A DNA stretch of 64,000 nucleotides from Paracoccaceae bacterium (GCA_020425085.1 JAGQRW010000007.1:124001-188000), one strand, 5' to 3'; numbered from the stretch's first letter, positions 47,980 through 57,156 are shown. Translations and numbers: made by a program. The notes: generated from the letters alone by a model not told the origin.

Positions 47980-49506
47980 TTACCTCATCCCTGATGTTCC
48001 GGCCATCAGGCCCTCGGCTGCGGCGCGAGCGGCGCTGATGGTCAGGTCGGTATCAAGGCCGAAATAGACACATGCCAGCGCCATCACCCAAAGCGGCAAC
48101 AGCATCGACAGTGGTGCCTCTTTTACAATCACATCGCCCTTTGGTGCTTTCAGATACAAGACCTCGATCACCCGCCAGACATAAATCACCGCCAAGAGGC
48201 TGGAGGCGACGATCAGGATCGCAATCAGCCACCAGCCCTTTTCCAACGCCGCCTCGACCAGCACCCATTTCGAGATGAAACCGGCGGTTCCCGGCACCCC
48301 GATCAGGCTGAGCCCGGCGATCACCACCGCCGCCGAGGTCCAGGGCATGCGACGCCCGGCCCCTTCGATATCATCAAGGAATGAGCCGCCAAGGCGCAGC
48401 GCATAGATCCCGACCCCCATGAACAGCGCCGCCTTGGTGATGCCATGGTTGAACAGATGCACGATGGCGGCGGTCAGCCCGGTTTCGGTCAGAAAGGCGA
48501 TCCCCAGCAGCATGTAACCGATCTGCGCGATGCTGGAATAGGCCAGCATGCGTTTGAAATCCGACTGGAACACGGCAATGAAACTGGCCGCAAACATCGC
48601 CAGCAAGGCAAACGGCAGGATGATGAATTCCAGTGTGTTTACTTCAAACAGAAACACCGGCTGAAAGACCGAGAACATGAACCGCATGAGAACGTAAACT
48701 GCCACCTTGGTCGAAGTTGCCGCAACGAATGCGGTCACTGCCGAAGGCGCAAAGGTGTAGGCGTTCGGCAACCACAGATGCAAAGGATAGATAGCCACCT
48801 TCAGCCCGATGCCGACGACGATAAAGGCGAACGCCGCCCTGACGGTGCGGTTGCCAGCCTGATCCACCAATCGCTCGGCGATATCGGCCATGTTGAGGGT
48901 ACCGGTCGCCATATAAAGCAGGCCCAGACCGATTACGAAAAAGGTAGCACCGATGGTGCCCATGATCAGATAATCATAAGACGCCGTCAGTGCCCGTTTG
49001 TCGCGATAGGATCCCTGCGCGATAAGCACATAGGTTGCCAGCGATGAAATCTCCAGAAACACGAACACGTTGAACGCATCACCGGTGACCGCCACCCCCA
49101 AAAGCCCGGTCAGGCACAACAGGAAAAGCGCATAAAACAATGTGTTCTGGCGGTCGGGGATCTCGGCACGCACGCTTTCGCGGGCAAACGGCAGGACCAC
49201 CACGGCAATGGCGGTGACCAAAAGCAGCACAAACGCATTGGCGGCATCCACCCGGTATTCGATCCCAAGCGGCGGTGCCCAGCCGCCGAGGTGATAGGAA
49301 ATCACCTCACCGCCAATAACCCGCATCAGCAACAGAAACGAAATGACCAGTGAAATCGCACTTGCAGCGAATGCAATCGACCAGGCCAGGCGGCGGCTGC
49401 CAATGAACACCAGCAGCGGAGCGGCCACAAACGGCACCAGGACCACCAGCACCGGCAAATGGTCGCCAAGGCTGGCGCTGACATGGTGGATATTTTCGGT
49501 CGTCAC
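47980..49506 (-). CDS. mnhD: Na+/H+ antiporter subunit D-like (first copy)
   Basis: A 508-residue MrpD/NuoN-type subunit, starting with a GTG that overlaps mnhC by 4 bases (GTGA). The conserved Glu sits in FVFLEISSLATYVLIAQ, and the Lys in VGIGLKVAIYPLHLWLPNAY plus ATSTKVAVYVLMRF. This is the copy closest to MrpD by sequence. It would pump or exchange protons in the antiporter complex. Confidence 0.88.
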   Translation of the reverse strand: MTTENIHHVSASLGDHLPVLVVLVPFVAAPLLVFIGSRRLAWSIAFAASAISLVISFLLLMRVIGGEVISYHLGGWAPPLGIEYRVDAANAFVLLLVTAIAVVVLPFARESVRAEIPDRQNTLFYALFLLCLTGLLGVAVTGDAFNVFVFLEISSLATYVLIAQGSYRDKRALTASYDYLIMGTIGATFFVIGLGLLYMATGTLNMADIAERLVDQAGNRTVRAAFAFIVVGIGLKVAIYPLHLWLPNAYTFAPSAVTAFVAATSTKVAVYVLMRFMFSVFQPVFLFEVNTLEFIILPFALLAMFAASFIAVFQSDFKRMLAYSSIAQIGYMLLGIAFLTETGLTAAIVHLFNHGITKAALFMGVGIYALRLGGSFLDDIEGAGRRMPWTSAAVVIAGLSLIGVPGTAGFISKWVLVEAALEKGWWLIAILIVASSLLAVIYVWRVIEVLYLKAPKGDVIVKEAPLSMLLPLWVMALACVYFGLDTDLTISAARAAAEGLMAGTSGMR

Positions 49507-49943
49507 GTTGCGCGTCCACCCATGGCTTGACCGTGACGCTGGTTTTCGGCGTTAGCAATGGCCTGTTCGATCTCCAGAATCCGTTCTTCTTCGATCGAGT
49601 CGTATTCCTCGCGGATGCGCACGATCAGCGCCAGACCCAACGAGGTGGTGGCGATACCGACCACGATCGCGGTCAGGATCAGAACATGCGGCAGGGGGTT
49701 GGAATAGACCACATCGGGGTCGATGTTCAGATCAATCGGAAAGATCGGCGCAGTGCCGCCGGTGACTTTGCCCATCGAAATATAAAGCATGAAAACCGAG
49801 GTCTGGAAAATGTTCAGCCCGACGATCTTTTTTACCAGATTGCCCTTGGCAACCACGATATAAAGACCGGTCATCATCAGCACGATGAACAACCAGTAGT
49901 TCAGATGCCCGACGATGAACGGCCAGGTGAATTCTTCCAGCAT
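49503..49943 (-). CDS. mnhC: Na+/H+ antiporter subunit C
   Basis: A 146-residue NuoK-like membrane subunit with three predicted helices, corresponding to MrpC. Landmarks are LYIVVAKGNLVKKIVGLNIFQTSVFML and DPLPH-type NPLPHVLILTAIVVGIATTSLGLALIVRI. The start at 49943 is favoured over 49952 by GAGGA at 9 bases. A charged C-terminal tail of about 40 residues (rich in Glu) is longer than in standard MrpC. It overlaps mnhD. Confidence 0.9.
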   Translation of the reverse strand: MLEEFTWPFIVGHLNYWLFIVLMMTGLYIVVAKGNLVKKIVGLNIFQTSVFMLYISMGKVTGGTAPIFPIDLNIDPDVVYSNPLPHVLILTAIVVGIATTSLGLALIVRIREEYDSIEEERILEIEQAIANAENQRHGQAMGGRAT

Positions 49944-49945
49944 GG

Positions 49946-50917
49946 CTACCATTCCTCATCGCTCAGGATTGGCGGGCGGGCGGCGAAGGCGTAATAGATC
50001 GCCACCATCACTCCGGTCACGGTAATGCCGACACCAAGTTCCACTAAAAGTATGCCGTAATGCTGGCCGTGTTCCGGGTGTTGCGGGTTGAGGGCGCTGT
50101 AATCCAGAAAGTTGAACCCGACGAAAAAGCTGTAGATGCCGGTGCCGGCATAGATCAGCACCCCAAGCGCCACCAGTTTATGCACCAGCCAGGGCGGCAG
50201 CACCATCTGCACCTGATCAAGGCTGAAGACAACGCCGTAAAGGATGAAGGCGACCGCCATGATCACCCCGGCCTGAAAACCGCCGCCCGGCGAATAATCG
50301 CCGTGAAACTGCACATATAGTGCGAACAGCATGATCAGGCCGACCAGCAGTTTGGTTACCACCCTGAGGATGAGGTGGTGGCGCATCAGGCTTGCCCCCT
50401 CTTTCGTGTTGCCTTCGCCGTCGCGGCGGCGGCGCAGCAAGCGGATCAGTGCCAGAACCCCGATCCCGGCGGTAAATACCACGGCGGTTTCCCCCAGCGT
50501 GTCATAACCGCGATAGCTGGCCAGAATTCCGGTAACGATGTTCGGCACGCCGATTTCATGCGGGCTGCGCTGGATATAATCGGGCGAAACATGGGTCTGC
50601 GCCGGCGCTTCGGGAGAACCGAAATTCGGCATGTCCATGGTGCCATAAATCAGGGCGGCACCCGTGACCAGAACAACAATCAAAGGCGGCAGGGGTGAGC
50701 GGCGGACCGGCCTTTCAAACCGCGAAGTCAGTGCCAGCGTGCCAAGAAGCAGAACCGTGGATATACCTGCCCCGACTGCCGCCTCGGTAAAGGCCACATC
50801 CACTGCGTCCAGCGTTACCAGTAACAGAGCCGACAACAGGCTGAACACGCCCGACAGCATGACGATGGCGAATAGGCTGCGGGTGCGCACCACCGTGATG
50901 GCGGTTGTTACCAGCAT
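49946..50917 (-). CDS. Na+/H+ antiporter subunit, DUF4040 + MnhB fusion
   Basis: A membrane subunit of at least 323 residues. The N-terminal part has the DUF4040 signature (VDVAFTEAAVGAGISTVLLL), and the C-terminal half the MnhB signature (HGDYSPGGGFQAGVIMAVAFIL). Thus the C-terminal MrpA segment (DUF4040) is joined to MrpB rather than to a NuoL-type MrpA. The first ATG is at 50917, but it lacks a ribosome site, and the frame continues upstream (TFIDITLFS) with good family resemblance and no ATG/GTG/TTG. The real start may be a rare codon, perhaps ATC at 50950. Confidence 0.85.
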   Translation of the reverse strand: MLVTTAITVVRTRSLFAIVMLSGVFSLLSALLLVTLDAVDVAFTEAAVGAGISTVLLLGTLALTSRFERPVRRSPLPPLIVVLVTGAALIYGTMDMPNFGSPEAPAQTHVSPDYIQRSPHEIGVPNIVTGILASYRGYDTLGETAVVFTAGIGVLALIRLLRRRRDGEGNTKEGASLMRHHLILRVVTKLLVGLIMLFALYVQFHGDYSPGGGFQAGVIMAVAFILYGVVFSLDQVQMVLPPWLVHKLVALGVLIYAGTGIYSFFVGFNFLDYSALNPQHPEHGQHYGILLVELGVGITVTGVMVAIYYAFAARPPILSDEEW

Positions 50918-50969
50918 GCTGAACAGGGTTATGTCGATGAAGGTTTCGATACTCTGGCCGCCTTTTGGT

Positions 50970-51332
50970 TCAACTGTCGTCCGGATCCGATTGATAATCA
51001 GGTTCCGCCCCGGTCAGGCCCGGTGCCTCGTGCGGGCGCAGCCCGGAAACCAGTGCGGCGTTGGCCACAGCATGGGTCGCGGTCGGGCCGGTAATGAACA
51101 GAAAAACGCCGATGATCACCAGTTTCACGGTAACCAGCCCCAGCCCGGCCTCGATCGCCATGCCGACCAGCAACAGGATCACCCCCGCTGAATCGGTGAT
51201 GGATGCCGCATGCAGGCGCGACCAGAAATCCGGGAACCGCCAGATGCCGAATGCCCCGACGATGGCAAAAAACGATCCTGACAGGATGAACAGCCATCCA
51301 AGCACGGAAAGGGCGATTTCGAATGTGGTCAT
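50970..51332 (-). CDS. mnhG: Na+/H+ antiporter subunit G
   Basis: A 120-residue MrpG/MnhG-type protein with about three membrane helices. The hallmark AFGIWRFPDFWSRLHAASITDSAGVILLLVGMAIE is present. Overlap of 4 bases with mnhF upstream. It belongs to the membrane antiporter complex; no catalytic role is known for this subunit. Confidence 0.92.
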   Translation of the reverse strand: MTTFEIALSVLGWLFILSGSFFAIVGAFGIWRFPDFWSRLHAASITDSAGVILLLVGMAIEAGLGLVTVKLVIIGVFLFITGPTATHAVANAALVSGLRPHEAPGLTGAEPDYQSDPDDS

Positions 51333-51634
51333 GATTCGACCTCGATCTCTGTTTCGTCCTCGGTGCCGTTGGAGGAAATGTCACCAATGGCCCGGTAGCG
51401 AAAGAATTTCAGGATGGCGATGGTGCCAACGAAATTGATCAGCGCATAAAGCAGCGCGATGTCGAGGAAATCCGGTCTTCCGGTCAGAAAACCGAGAATG
51501 CCGATGAACAGAACCGTATGGGTCCCGAATGCGTTCAGCGCCAGCACCCGGTCGTAGAGCGTTGGGCCGGAATAAAGCCGGATCAGCACGAAAACCATGG
51601 CGATGAAAATCGCGATTGCCGCAAGCTCAAACAT
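51329..51634 (-). CDS. mnhF: Na+/H+ antiporter subunit F
   Basis: A 101-residue MrpF/MnhF-type subunit with three membrane helices: LAAIAIFIAMVFVLIRLYSGPTLYDRVLALNAFGT, then the family pair of helices around DIALLYALINFVGTIAILKF. The start at 51634 overlaps the mnhE stop by one base (TGATG), typical of coupling. MrpF takes part in the stability and sodium path of Mrp complexes. Confidence 0.92.
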   Translation of the reverse strand: MFELAAIAIFIAMVFVLIRLYSGPTLYDRVLALNAFGTHTVLFIGILGFLTGRPDFLDIALLYALINFVGTIAILKFFRYRAIGDISSNGTEDETEIEVES

Positions 51635-52116
51635 CACGTCGTCACCCGGCGCTCGGTCAAGCTGACGTGACGATCCATTTCTGCCAGTGCCAGATTGTCT
51701 TCGGCACAATAGGCCAGCGCATGAACCAGAAAATCATTTGGGCCAGATTCAACCGAAATGGTGCCGGGCGTCAGGGTGATCGAATTGGCAAACAGAACCT
51801 GTGCGAGGTCGGTTTTCTGGCTGAACGGCACCTTGAAAAGATGCTGGCGGATCGGCATCTTTGGCGACAGCACAATCCGGGTCACCGCCCAGTTTGCCTT
51901 GGCGATTTCCACCAGCAGCCATGCCAGATAACCGATGAGTGCCAGCGGTTTCAGGTCTAGCTGCACCCGGTCGCCATCGGCGGCATCCATCCGCCGTGTC
52001 ACCACCATGATCAGCACCACCGATACTGCCCCGAAACCGACGATCATCGGCTTGTAGATGCCCGACATCAACAGCCATAGCGCGAACAGAAACACTGCGG
52101 TGAAAATCGTTCTCAC
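51634..52116 (-). CDS. mnhE: Na+/H+ antiporter subunit E
   Basis: A 160-residue MrpE-type subunit with two to three membrane helices (starting VRTIFTAVFLFALWLLMSG) followed by a cytoplasmic domain with NSITLTPGTISVE and HALAYCAE. The GTG start at 52116 has GAGGGCAG upstream; the longer ATG-started frame (52281) was rejected because it runs into the intergenic region. This is the first gene of the antiporter operon E-F-G-(DUF4040+B)-C-D-D-x-D. Confidence 0.9.
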   Translation of the reverse strand: MRTIFTAVFLFALWLLMSGIYKPMIVGFGAVSVVLIMVVTRRMDAADGDRVQLDLKPLALIGYLAWLLVEIAKANWAVTRIVLSPKMPIRQHLFKVPFSQKTDLAQVLFANSITLTPGTISVESGPNDFLVHALAYCAEDNLALAEMDRHVSLTERRVTT

Positions 52117-52513
52117 TGTCTGCCCTCGCCCAATTCGCCCCTGCCTGTCAACCGATTGCGGTTCAGGCAGGATGCGGCCCTTCAGTTTGCGGTAACATAG
52201 GAAAGAAATCCTTGGGTGTACATATCTGGAGGGCGACAATCCGTGGTCTCGCAGATTTATCCGCAAACCTTGACCGGGCATTTTGCCGAACTGGCCTGCA
52301 GCTTTGGCAGGACGGACCGTCGATTGTCGTGAAAAGGTGTCAATTTCCTGCTATTTTGGCACCGATCCCGGATAATCTGTTGCAACCGGCAACTTTACCG
52401 CCACATAGTATCGCCAACAGGTTCAACCGTCTGATCAGCATATGTTAGGACCTGAGGAATAAGCCTGCGAATGCAATGCCGGCAGATTGAAGTAAAGAGC
52501 GGGATCTTTCCCA
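52117..52513. other. intergenic region between the antiporter operon and the capsule genes
   Basis: About 400 bases with no gene. It should hold the divergent promoters of mnhE (minus) and the kpsT-like gene (plus). I see no strong hairpin, and no clear -35/-10 pair that I would call. Short open frames here have no homologous look. Confidence 0.5.
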
Positions 52514-53173
52514 ATGCTTGAGTTCGTTAATGTCTCCAAGTCCTTCTGGACGGGAAAACAGCGCAAGGTCATTCTTGATCAGGCGTCGTTCAGGGTCGAA
52601 CTTGGCAACAGCATGGGCATCCTCGCGCCCAACGGCACCGGCAAGACCACGATCATCAACATGATGGCCGGGCTGGAAAAACCGGATGAGGGGCAGATCA
52701 TCCGAAAATCCCGCATCTCGTTTCCGCTGGGATTCATGGGCGGTGTGATGAACAAGCATACCGGCACCGAGAATGCCCGTTATATCGCACGCCTATATGG
52801 CCTGGATTCCGATTACGTCGAGGCATTCTGCCGATACCTGACCGATATCAAGGAATATTTTGATATGCCGGTCGGCACCTATTCCGCCGGAATGCGGTCA
52901 CGGTTTTCATTTGCCTTGATGCTGGCGCTTGAATTTGACATTTACCTGATCGACGAAGGTATGCCGGGCACAACGGATGTGGAATTCAACCGCAAGGCCG
53001 GCTCGATCCTGCAGGACCGGCTGGAAAGCTCGACTGTGATAATCGTGTCGCATCAGGCGCGAATACTGGAAAAATTCTGTCGGTCGGCGGCGGTTCTCAG
53101 GGATGGCAAACTGATCATGTTCGACACTTTGGATGAAGCCAAACAACTGTATGACTATGAATCCCAAGCCTAA
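52514..53173 (+). CDS. kpsT: polysaccharide-export ABC transporter ATPase, KpsT-like
   Basis: A 219-residue ABC ATPase of the capsule/polysaccharide-export type (KpsT/Wzt short form). Walker A is APNGTGKTT (38-46), the signature YSAGM (123-127; the usual LSGG is replaced, as in KpsT) and Walker B YLIDEG (144-149) followed by MPGTTDVEFNRKA. No ABC permease (KpsM) lies beside it. The next gene overlaps it by 17 bases and is KpsE-like, so capsule export is the likely job. Confidence 0.88.
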   Translation: MLEFVNVSKSFWTGKQRKVILDQASFRVELGNSMGILAPNGTGKTTIINMMAGLEKPDEGQIIRKSRISFPLGFMGGVMNKHTGTENARYIARLYGLDSDYVEAFCRYLTDIKEYFDMPVGTYSAGMRSRFSFALMLALEFDIYLIDEGMPGTTDVEFNRKAGSILQDRLESSTVIIVSHQARILEKFCRSAAVLRDGKLIMFDTLDEAKQLYDYESQA

Positions 53174-54800
53174 GAAGTTCCGCATAAGGCGCACGGGCAG
53201 CGGCAGTATTGCAGCTTCGCCCCAGTCAAACGGCGATAAGGCCGATGTTGAACCCGTCGCCGACAGAACTGCCGCAAGCTCGGCGAAACCCCGGCAGGAC
53301 AGCCCGCAGGCAACTGATTCTGCCAGTAACCCGCCGCCATCTTCACCGCAGCGTCTTTCGCCGGACGAGGAAAGCTTTCTGACCCCGCGCGAGGAAATCG
53401 AACAGATCAAACGCGAAGGCCTGACCGGCCGGCAACTGCGCGTGGCACGACGTGAGGCGCAGAAGCACGGGCTGAACCCGGCTTCGGATCTCGACGCGGT
53501 GCGCCTGTTGCGCAAGAACGGCATCGACCCGTTCAAACGCAGCGACCTTCTGGAACTGGTGGTCAGTGATCAGGATGACAACGGGCCGCAAACCCTGCCT
53601 GCCGCCATCCGCCATGCGCCGCCACCGTCGATTCGCGTGCTAAGCCCCGAAGAGCGCGCCCGCGATGTGATGAAGGTCCAGCGTGACCTGGCCCGCCGCC
53701 GCCGCAAACGGCTGGTTCTGTTGCTGGTGAAGCTGGCGTTTTTCGTGTTTCTGCCGACCGCGCTGGCCGGATATTACTTTTACGTCGTGGCAACGCCGAT
53801 GTACGCCACCAATTCGGAATTCGTGATACAGCAGGCTGAAACTGCCCCGACCAGCGGCCTTGGCGGTTTGTTTGCGGGCACCGGCATGGCGACATCGCAG
53901 GATTCGATCACGGTACAAAGTTATCTGAACTCACGTGATGCGATGATCCGGCTGGATCAGGATCATGGTTTCAAGAAACACTTTCAGGCAGCAAACATCG
54001 ACACGCTGCAACGCCTGGCCCCCGATGCCAGCAACGAGGCTGCCTATCGGATCTACCAGAAGCGGGTCAAGATCGGCTATGACCCGACCGAGGGGATCGT
54101 CAAGATGGAGGTGATCGCCGCCTCGCCCGAAGCCAGCGAGGAATTCTCCAATGCTTTGATCGGCTATGCCGAGGAACAGGTCGACAATCTGACCCAACGC
54201 CTGCGCGAAGATCAGATGCAGGGTGCCCGCGAAAGCTATGAAGCGGCGGAAAACAAGCTGACCGAGGCCCACCGTCGGGTTCTGTCGCTACAGGAACGGC
54301 GCGGAATCGTCAGCGCCGAAAGCGAACTTGCCGGGCAGATGCAGCAGATCAACACCTTTGAGCTGGAGTTGAAGAACCGCCGGCTGGAACTGGCGGAGCT
54401 TCTGGACAATCCGCGCCCCAACGCCACCAAGGTTGAGATCGCGGAAAAGGCGATTGAACGACTAGCCAAGCTGATCAGTGACATGCGCGCCCGCCTGACC
54501 GATAGCGACAACGGTTCCAATTCACTTGCCAAGACTCAGGGCGAGTTGGTCATTGCCCAGGCCGACGTGGCAACAAGGCAACTGATGCTCAGCCAGTCGT
54601 TGCAACAGCTTGAATCGGCACGGGTCGAGGCCAACCGCCAGGTGCGATATCTGTCGCTTGGCGTGCGCCCGGTGCCACCGGACGAGCCGACCTATCCGCG
54701 CGCCTTTGAAAACACCATTCTGGCGTTTCTGGTGTTTGGCGGCATCTACCTGATGATCAGCCTGACGGTTTCGATCCTGCGCGAACAGATATCAGGCTAA
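53157..54800 (+). CDS. kpsE: capsule polysaccharide export inner-membrane protein, KpsE-like
   Basis: A 547-residue polysaccharide co-polymerase/exporter protein. The first ~170 residues are charged and include a predicted helical region (LTGRQLRVARREAQKHGLNP). A membrane helix follows near 190-210 (LVKLAFFVFLPTALAGYYFYV), then the Wzz-like periplasmic part with a coiled coil (about 330-440; many Glu, Gln and Arg), and a second membrane helix close to the C-terminus. It would contact the outer-membrane channel KpsD and the KpsMT transporter. The start at 53157 (MNPKPKKFRI) overlaps kpsT by 17 bases; 53151 is an alternative. Confidence 0.85.
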   Translation: MNPKPKKFRIRRTGSGSIAASPQSNGDKADVEPVADRTAASSAKPRQDSPQATDSASNPPPSSPQRLSPDEESFLTPREEIEQIKREGLTGRQLRVARREAQKHGLNPASDLDAVRLLRKNGIDPFKRSDLLELVVSDQDDNGPQTLPAAIRHAPPPSIRVLSPEERARDVMKVQRDLARRRRKRLVLLLVKLAFFVFLPTALAGYYFYVVATPMYATNSEFVIQQAETAPTSGLGGLFAGTGMATSQDSITVQSYLNSRDAMIRLDQDHGFKKHFQAANIDTLQRLAPDASNEAAYRIYQKRVKIGYDPTEGIVKMEVIAASPEASEEFSNALIGYAEEQVDNLTQRLREDQMQGARESYEAAENKLTEAHRRVLSLQERRGIVSAESELAGQMQQINTFELELKNRRLELAELLDNPRPNATKVEIAEKAIERLAKLISDMRARLTDSDNGSNSLAKTQGELVIAQADVATRQLMLSQSLQQLESARVEANRQVRYLSLGVRPVPPDEPTYPRAFENTILAFLVFGGIYLMISLTVSILREQISG

Positions 54801-54803
54801 GCG

Positions 54804-55637
54804 ATGAAAACCGTAACCATAGGCGACATCGCGGTCGGCAACGACCTGCCCCTGACCCTGATAGCCGGGCCATGCCAACTGGAAAGCCTGGATCACGCCC
54901 AGATGATTGCCGGCACCATGAAGGAGGCATGTCATGCCGCGGGCGCCGGCTTTATCTTCAAAAGTTCCTATGACAAGGCCAACCGCACCTCGCTTGCCGG
55001 CCAGCGTGGGCTGGGCATGGTCGAGGGGCTGAAGGTGCTGGAAGGTATCAGGAAAACCATCGGCGTGCCGGTTTTGACCGATGTGCATACCGCCGATCAA
55101 TGCGCCGAAGTCGCCAGCGTTGTCGATGTTCTGCAAATCCCGGCGTTCCTGTGCCGGCAGACCGATCTGCTGCTGGCGGCAGGGCGTACCGGGGCGGCGA
55201 TCAACGTCAAGAAGGGGCAGTTTCTGGCACCATGGGAAATGCCCAATGTCGCCGCCAAGATCGCCTCGACCGGCAATGATCGCATCCTGCTTTGCGAACG
55301 CGGCAGCTCGTTCGGCTATAACACGCTTGTGGTCGATATGCGCAGCCTGCCACAGATGGCGGCAACCGGCTATCCGGTGGTGATGGATGCCACCCATTCG
55401 GTGCAGCAACCGGGCGGGCAGGGCAGTTCGTCCGGCGGGCAGCGGCAATTCGCGCCGGTGATGGCGCGTGCCGCAGTATCGCTTGGCATTGCTGCCGTAT
55501 TTGCCGAAACCCATCAGGATCCCGATAGCGCGCCCAGCGACGGGCCAAACATGATCCATCTGGACCAGATGGCGGATTTGATTACCAGCCTGATGGCATT
55601 CGACCGGCTGGCAAAATCAAACCCGATTTCCATCTGA
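54804..55637 (+). CDS. kdsA: 3-deoxy-8-phosphooctulonate synthase
   Basis: A 277-residue enzyme that makes KDO-8-phosphate from PEP and arabinose-5-phosphate. KDO is needed in lipopolysaccharide and in KDO-containing capsules. Signatures include LIAGPCQLE, FKSSYDKANRTS, and GLKVLEGIRKTIGVPVLTDVH. It follows kpsE by 3 bases and is followed by the phosphohexomutase gene, so it is part of the capsule/LPS block. Confidence 0.96.
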   Translation: MKTVTIGDIAVGNDLPLTLIAGPCQLESLDHAQMIAGTMKEACHAAGAGFIFKSSYDKANRTSLAGQRGLGMVEGLKVLEGIRKTIGVPVLTDVHTADQCAEVASVVDVLQIPAFLCRQTDLLLAAGRTGAAINVKKGQFLAPWEMPNVAAKIASTGNDRILLCERGSSFGYNTLVVDMRSLPQMAATGYPVVMDATHSVQQPGGQGSSSGGQRQFAPVMARAAVSLGIAAVFAETHQDPDSAPSDGPNMIHLDQMADLITSLMAFDRLAKSNPISI

Positions 55638-55659
55638 ATCCTTTTGCCGGAGCATTCCC

Positions 55660-57156
55660 TTGGCCAAACCTCTTTCAACCGTCACCCTGAACAGCTGGGA
55701 ATTTCTGCGCGATGCAATGATCGCACCCACCGGTTTTCGCGAATACGACGCGCGCTGGAAATATCCCGAGGAAATCAATCTGCCGGGGATCACCGAACTT
55801 GGCCTAGGCCTTGGCACCCAGATGCATGAGATGGGGATCGAACCGGTGATTGCCGTCGGCAACGATTACCGCGACTATTCGCTGACCATCAAGAACGCGC
55901 TGATGCTGGGCCTGATCCGGGCAGGCATTCATGTCAGGGATATCGGCCCTTGTCTGTCGCCGATGGCCTATTTCAGCCAGTTCCACCTGAATGCCCCGGC
56001 GGTCGCCATGGTCACTGCCAGCCATAATCCGAACGGCTGGACCGGGGTCAAGATGGGTTTTGAGCGTCCGCTGACCCATGGCCCGGATGAAATGACCCGA
56101 TTGAAAGAGATCGTTCTGAACGGCGACGGGCGCGACCGTCCGGGCGGTGGCTATGAATTCGTCGATGGCGTGATGGACGCCTATATAGATGACCTTTGCG
56201 GTGATTTCAAAATGTCCCGCAAGCTGAAGGTGGTCTGTGCAACCGGTAACGGCACCGCCTCGGCCTTTGCGCCACGGGTGCTGGAACGCATCGGGGTCGA
56301 GGTGGTGGCCTCGCACAATCGGCTGGATTATACGTTCCCGCATTACAACCCCAATCCCGAAGCCTTGGAAATGCTGCACGACATGGCTGAAACCGTGCGC
56401 ACCAGCGGTGCCGATCTGGCACTAGGGTTTGACGGTGACGGCGATCGCTGCGGTGTGGTGGATGACGAAGGGGCCGAGATTTTTGCCGACAAGGTCGGCG
56501 TCATCATGGCCCGTGATTTTGCCAAGCTCTATCCCGGATCGACCTTCGTCGCCGATGTCAAATCCACCGGCCTGTTCGCCTCGGATCCCGAGCTTTTGAA
56601 ACATGGCGCAAAGGCCGATTACTGGAAGACCGGCCACAGTCACATGAAACGTCGGGTCAAGGAAATCGGCGCACTGGCGGGATTTGAAAAATCCGGCCAC
56701 TACTTCTTGGCCGAACCGATCGGGCGCGGCTATGATTGCGGTATGCGGGTGGCGGTGGAGATCTGCAAGCTGATGGATCGCAACCCGGCCATGAAAATGT
56801 CCGACCTCAGACGCGCGCTGCCGGTCACCTATTCCAGCCCCACCATGTCTCCCCATTGCCCCGATACCGAGAAATACGCGACACTTGATCGCATCGTCGC
56901 CAAACTGGTCGAACGCGGCAATCAGGGCGGCAGTCTTGGTGGGCGCAAAATCTCAGACGTTGTGACGGTGAATGGCGCGCGGGTGATGCTTGATAACGGT
57001 GGCTGGGGACTGGTCCGCGCCTCCAGCAATACCCCGAACCTGGTCGTCGTCTGCGAAAGCCCGGACAGCGATGCCGAATTGCGGGCGATCTTCGCTGATC
57101 TTGATCAGGTGATCCGCACAGAACCCGGCATCGGGGATTATGACCAGACGCTTTGA
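55660..57156 (+). CDS. phosphomannomutase/phosphoglucomutase family
   Basis: A 498-residue alpha-D-phosphohexomutase. The phosphoserine loop is TASHNPNG (Ser121), the metal loop DGDGDR lies at 258-263, and the sugar-binding block is seen in EKSGHYFLAEP and the C-terminal domain. It interconverts 1- and 6-phosphates of glucose or mannose and would feed sugar nucleotides into surface polysaccharide. The start is a TTG at 55660 with GGAG 7 bases upstream; the first in-frame ATG (about residue 20) would remove part of the first domain. Glucose or mannose preference cannot be told. Confidence 0.9.
   Translation: MAKPLSTVTLNSWEFLRDAMIAPTGFREYDARWKYPEEINLPGITELGLGLGTQMHEMGIEPVIAVGNDYRDYSLTIKNALMLGLIRAGIHVRDIGPCLSPMAYFSQFHLNAPAVAMVTASHNPNGWTGVKMGFERPLTHGPDEMTRLKEIVLNGDGRDRPGGGYEFVDGVMDAYIDDLCGDFKMSRKLKVVCATGNGTASAFAPRVLERIGVEVVASHNRLDYTFPHYNPNPEALEMLHDMAETVRTSGADLALGFDGDGDRCGVVDDEGAEIFADKVGVIMARDFAKLYPGSTFVADVKSTGLFASDPELLKHGAKADYWKTGHSHMKRRVKEIGALAGFEKSGHYFLAEPIGRGYDCGMRVAVEICKLMDRNPAMKMSDLRRALPVTYSSPTMSPHCPDTEKYATLDRIVAKLVERGNQGGSLGGRKISDVVTVNGARVMLDNGGWGLVRASSNTPNLVVVCESPDSDAELRAIFADLDQVIRTEPGIGDYDQTL

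Noticed and set aside
50917-50971. A frameshift in the antiporter DUF4040/B gene
   Set aside because: The frame is open through the region and the resemblance continues upstream in the same phase, so a rare start codon is a simpler reading than a frameshift.
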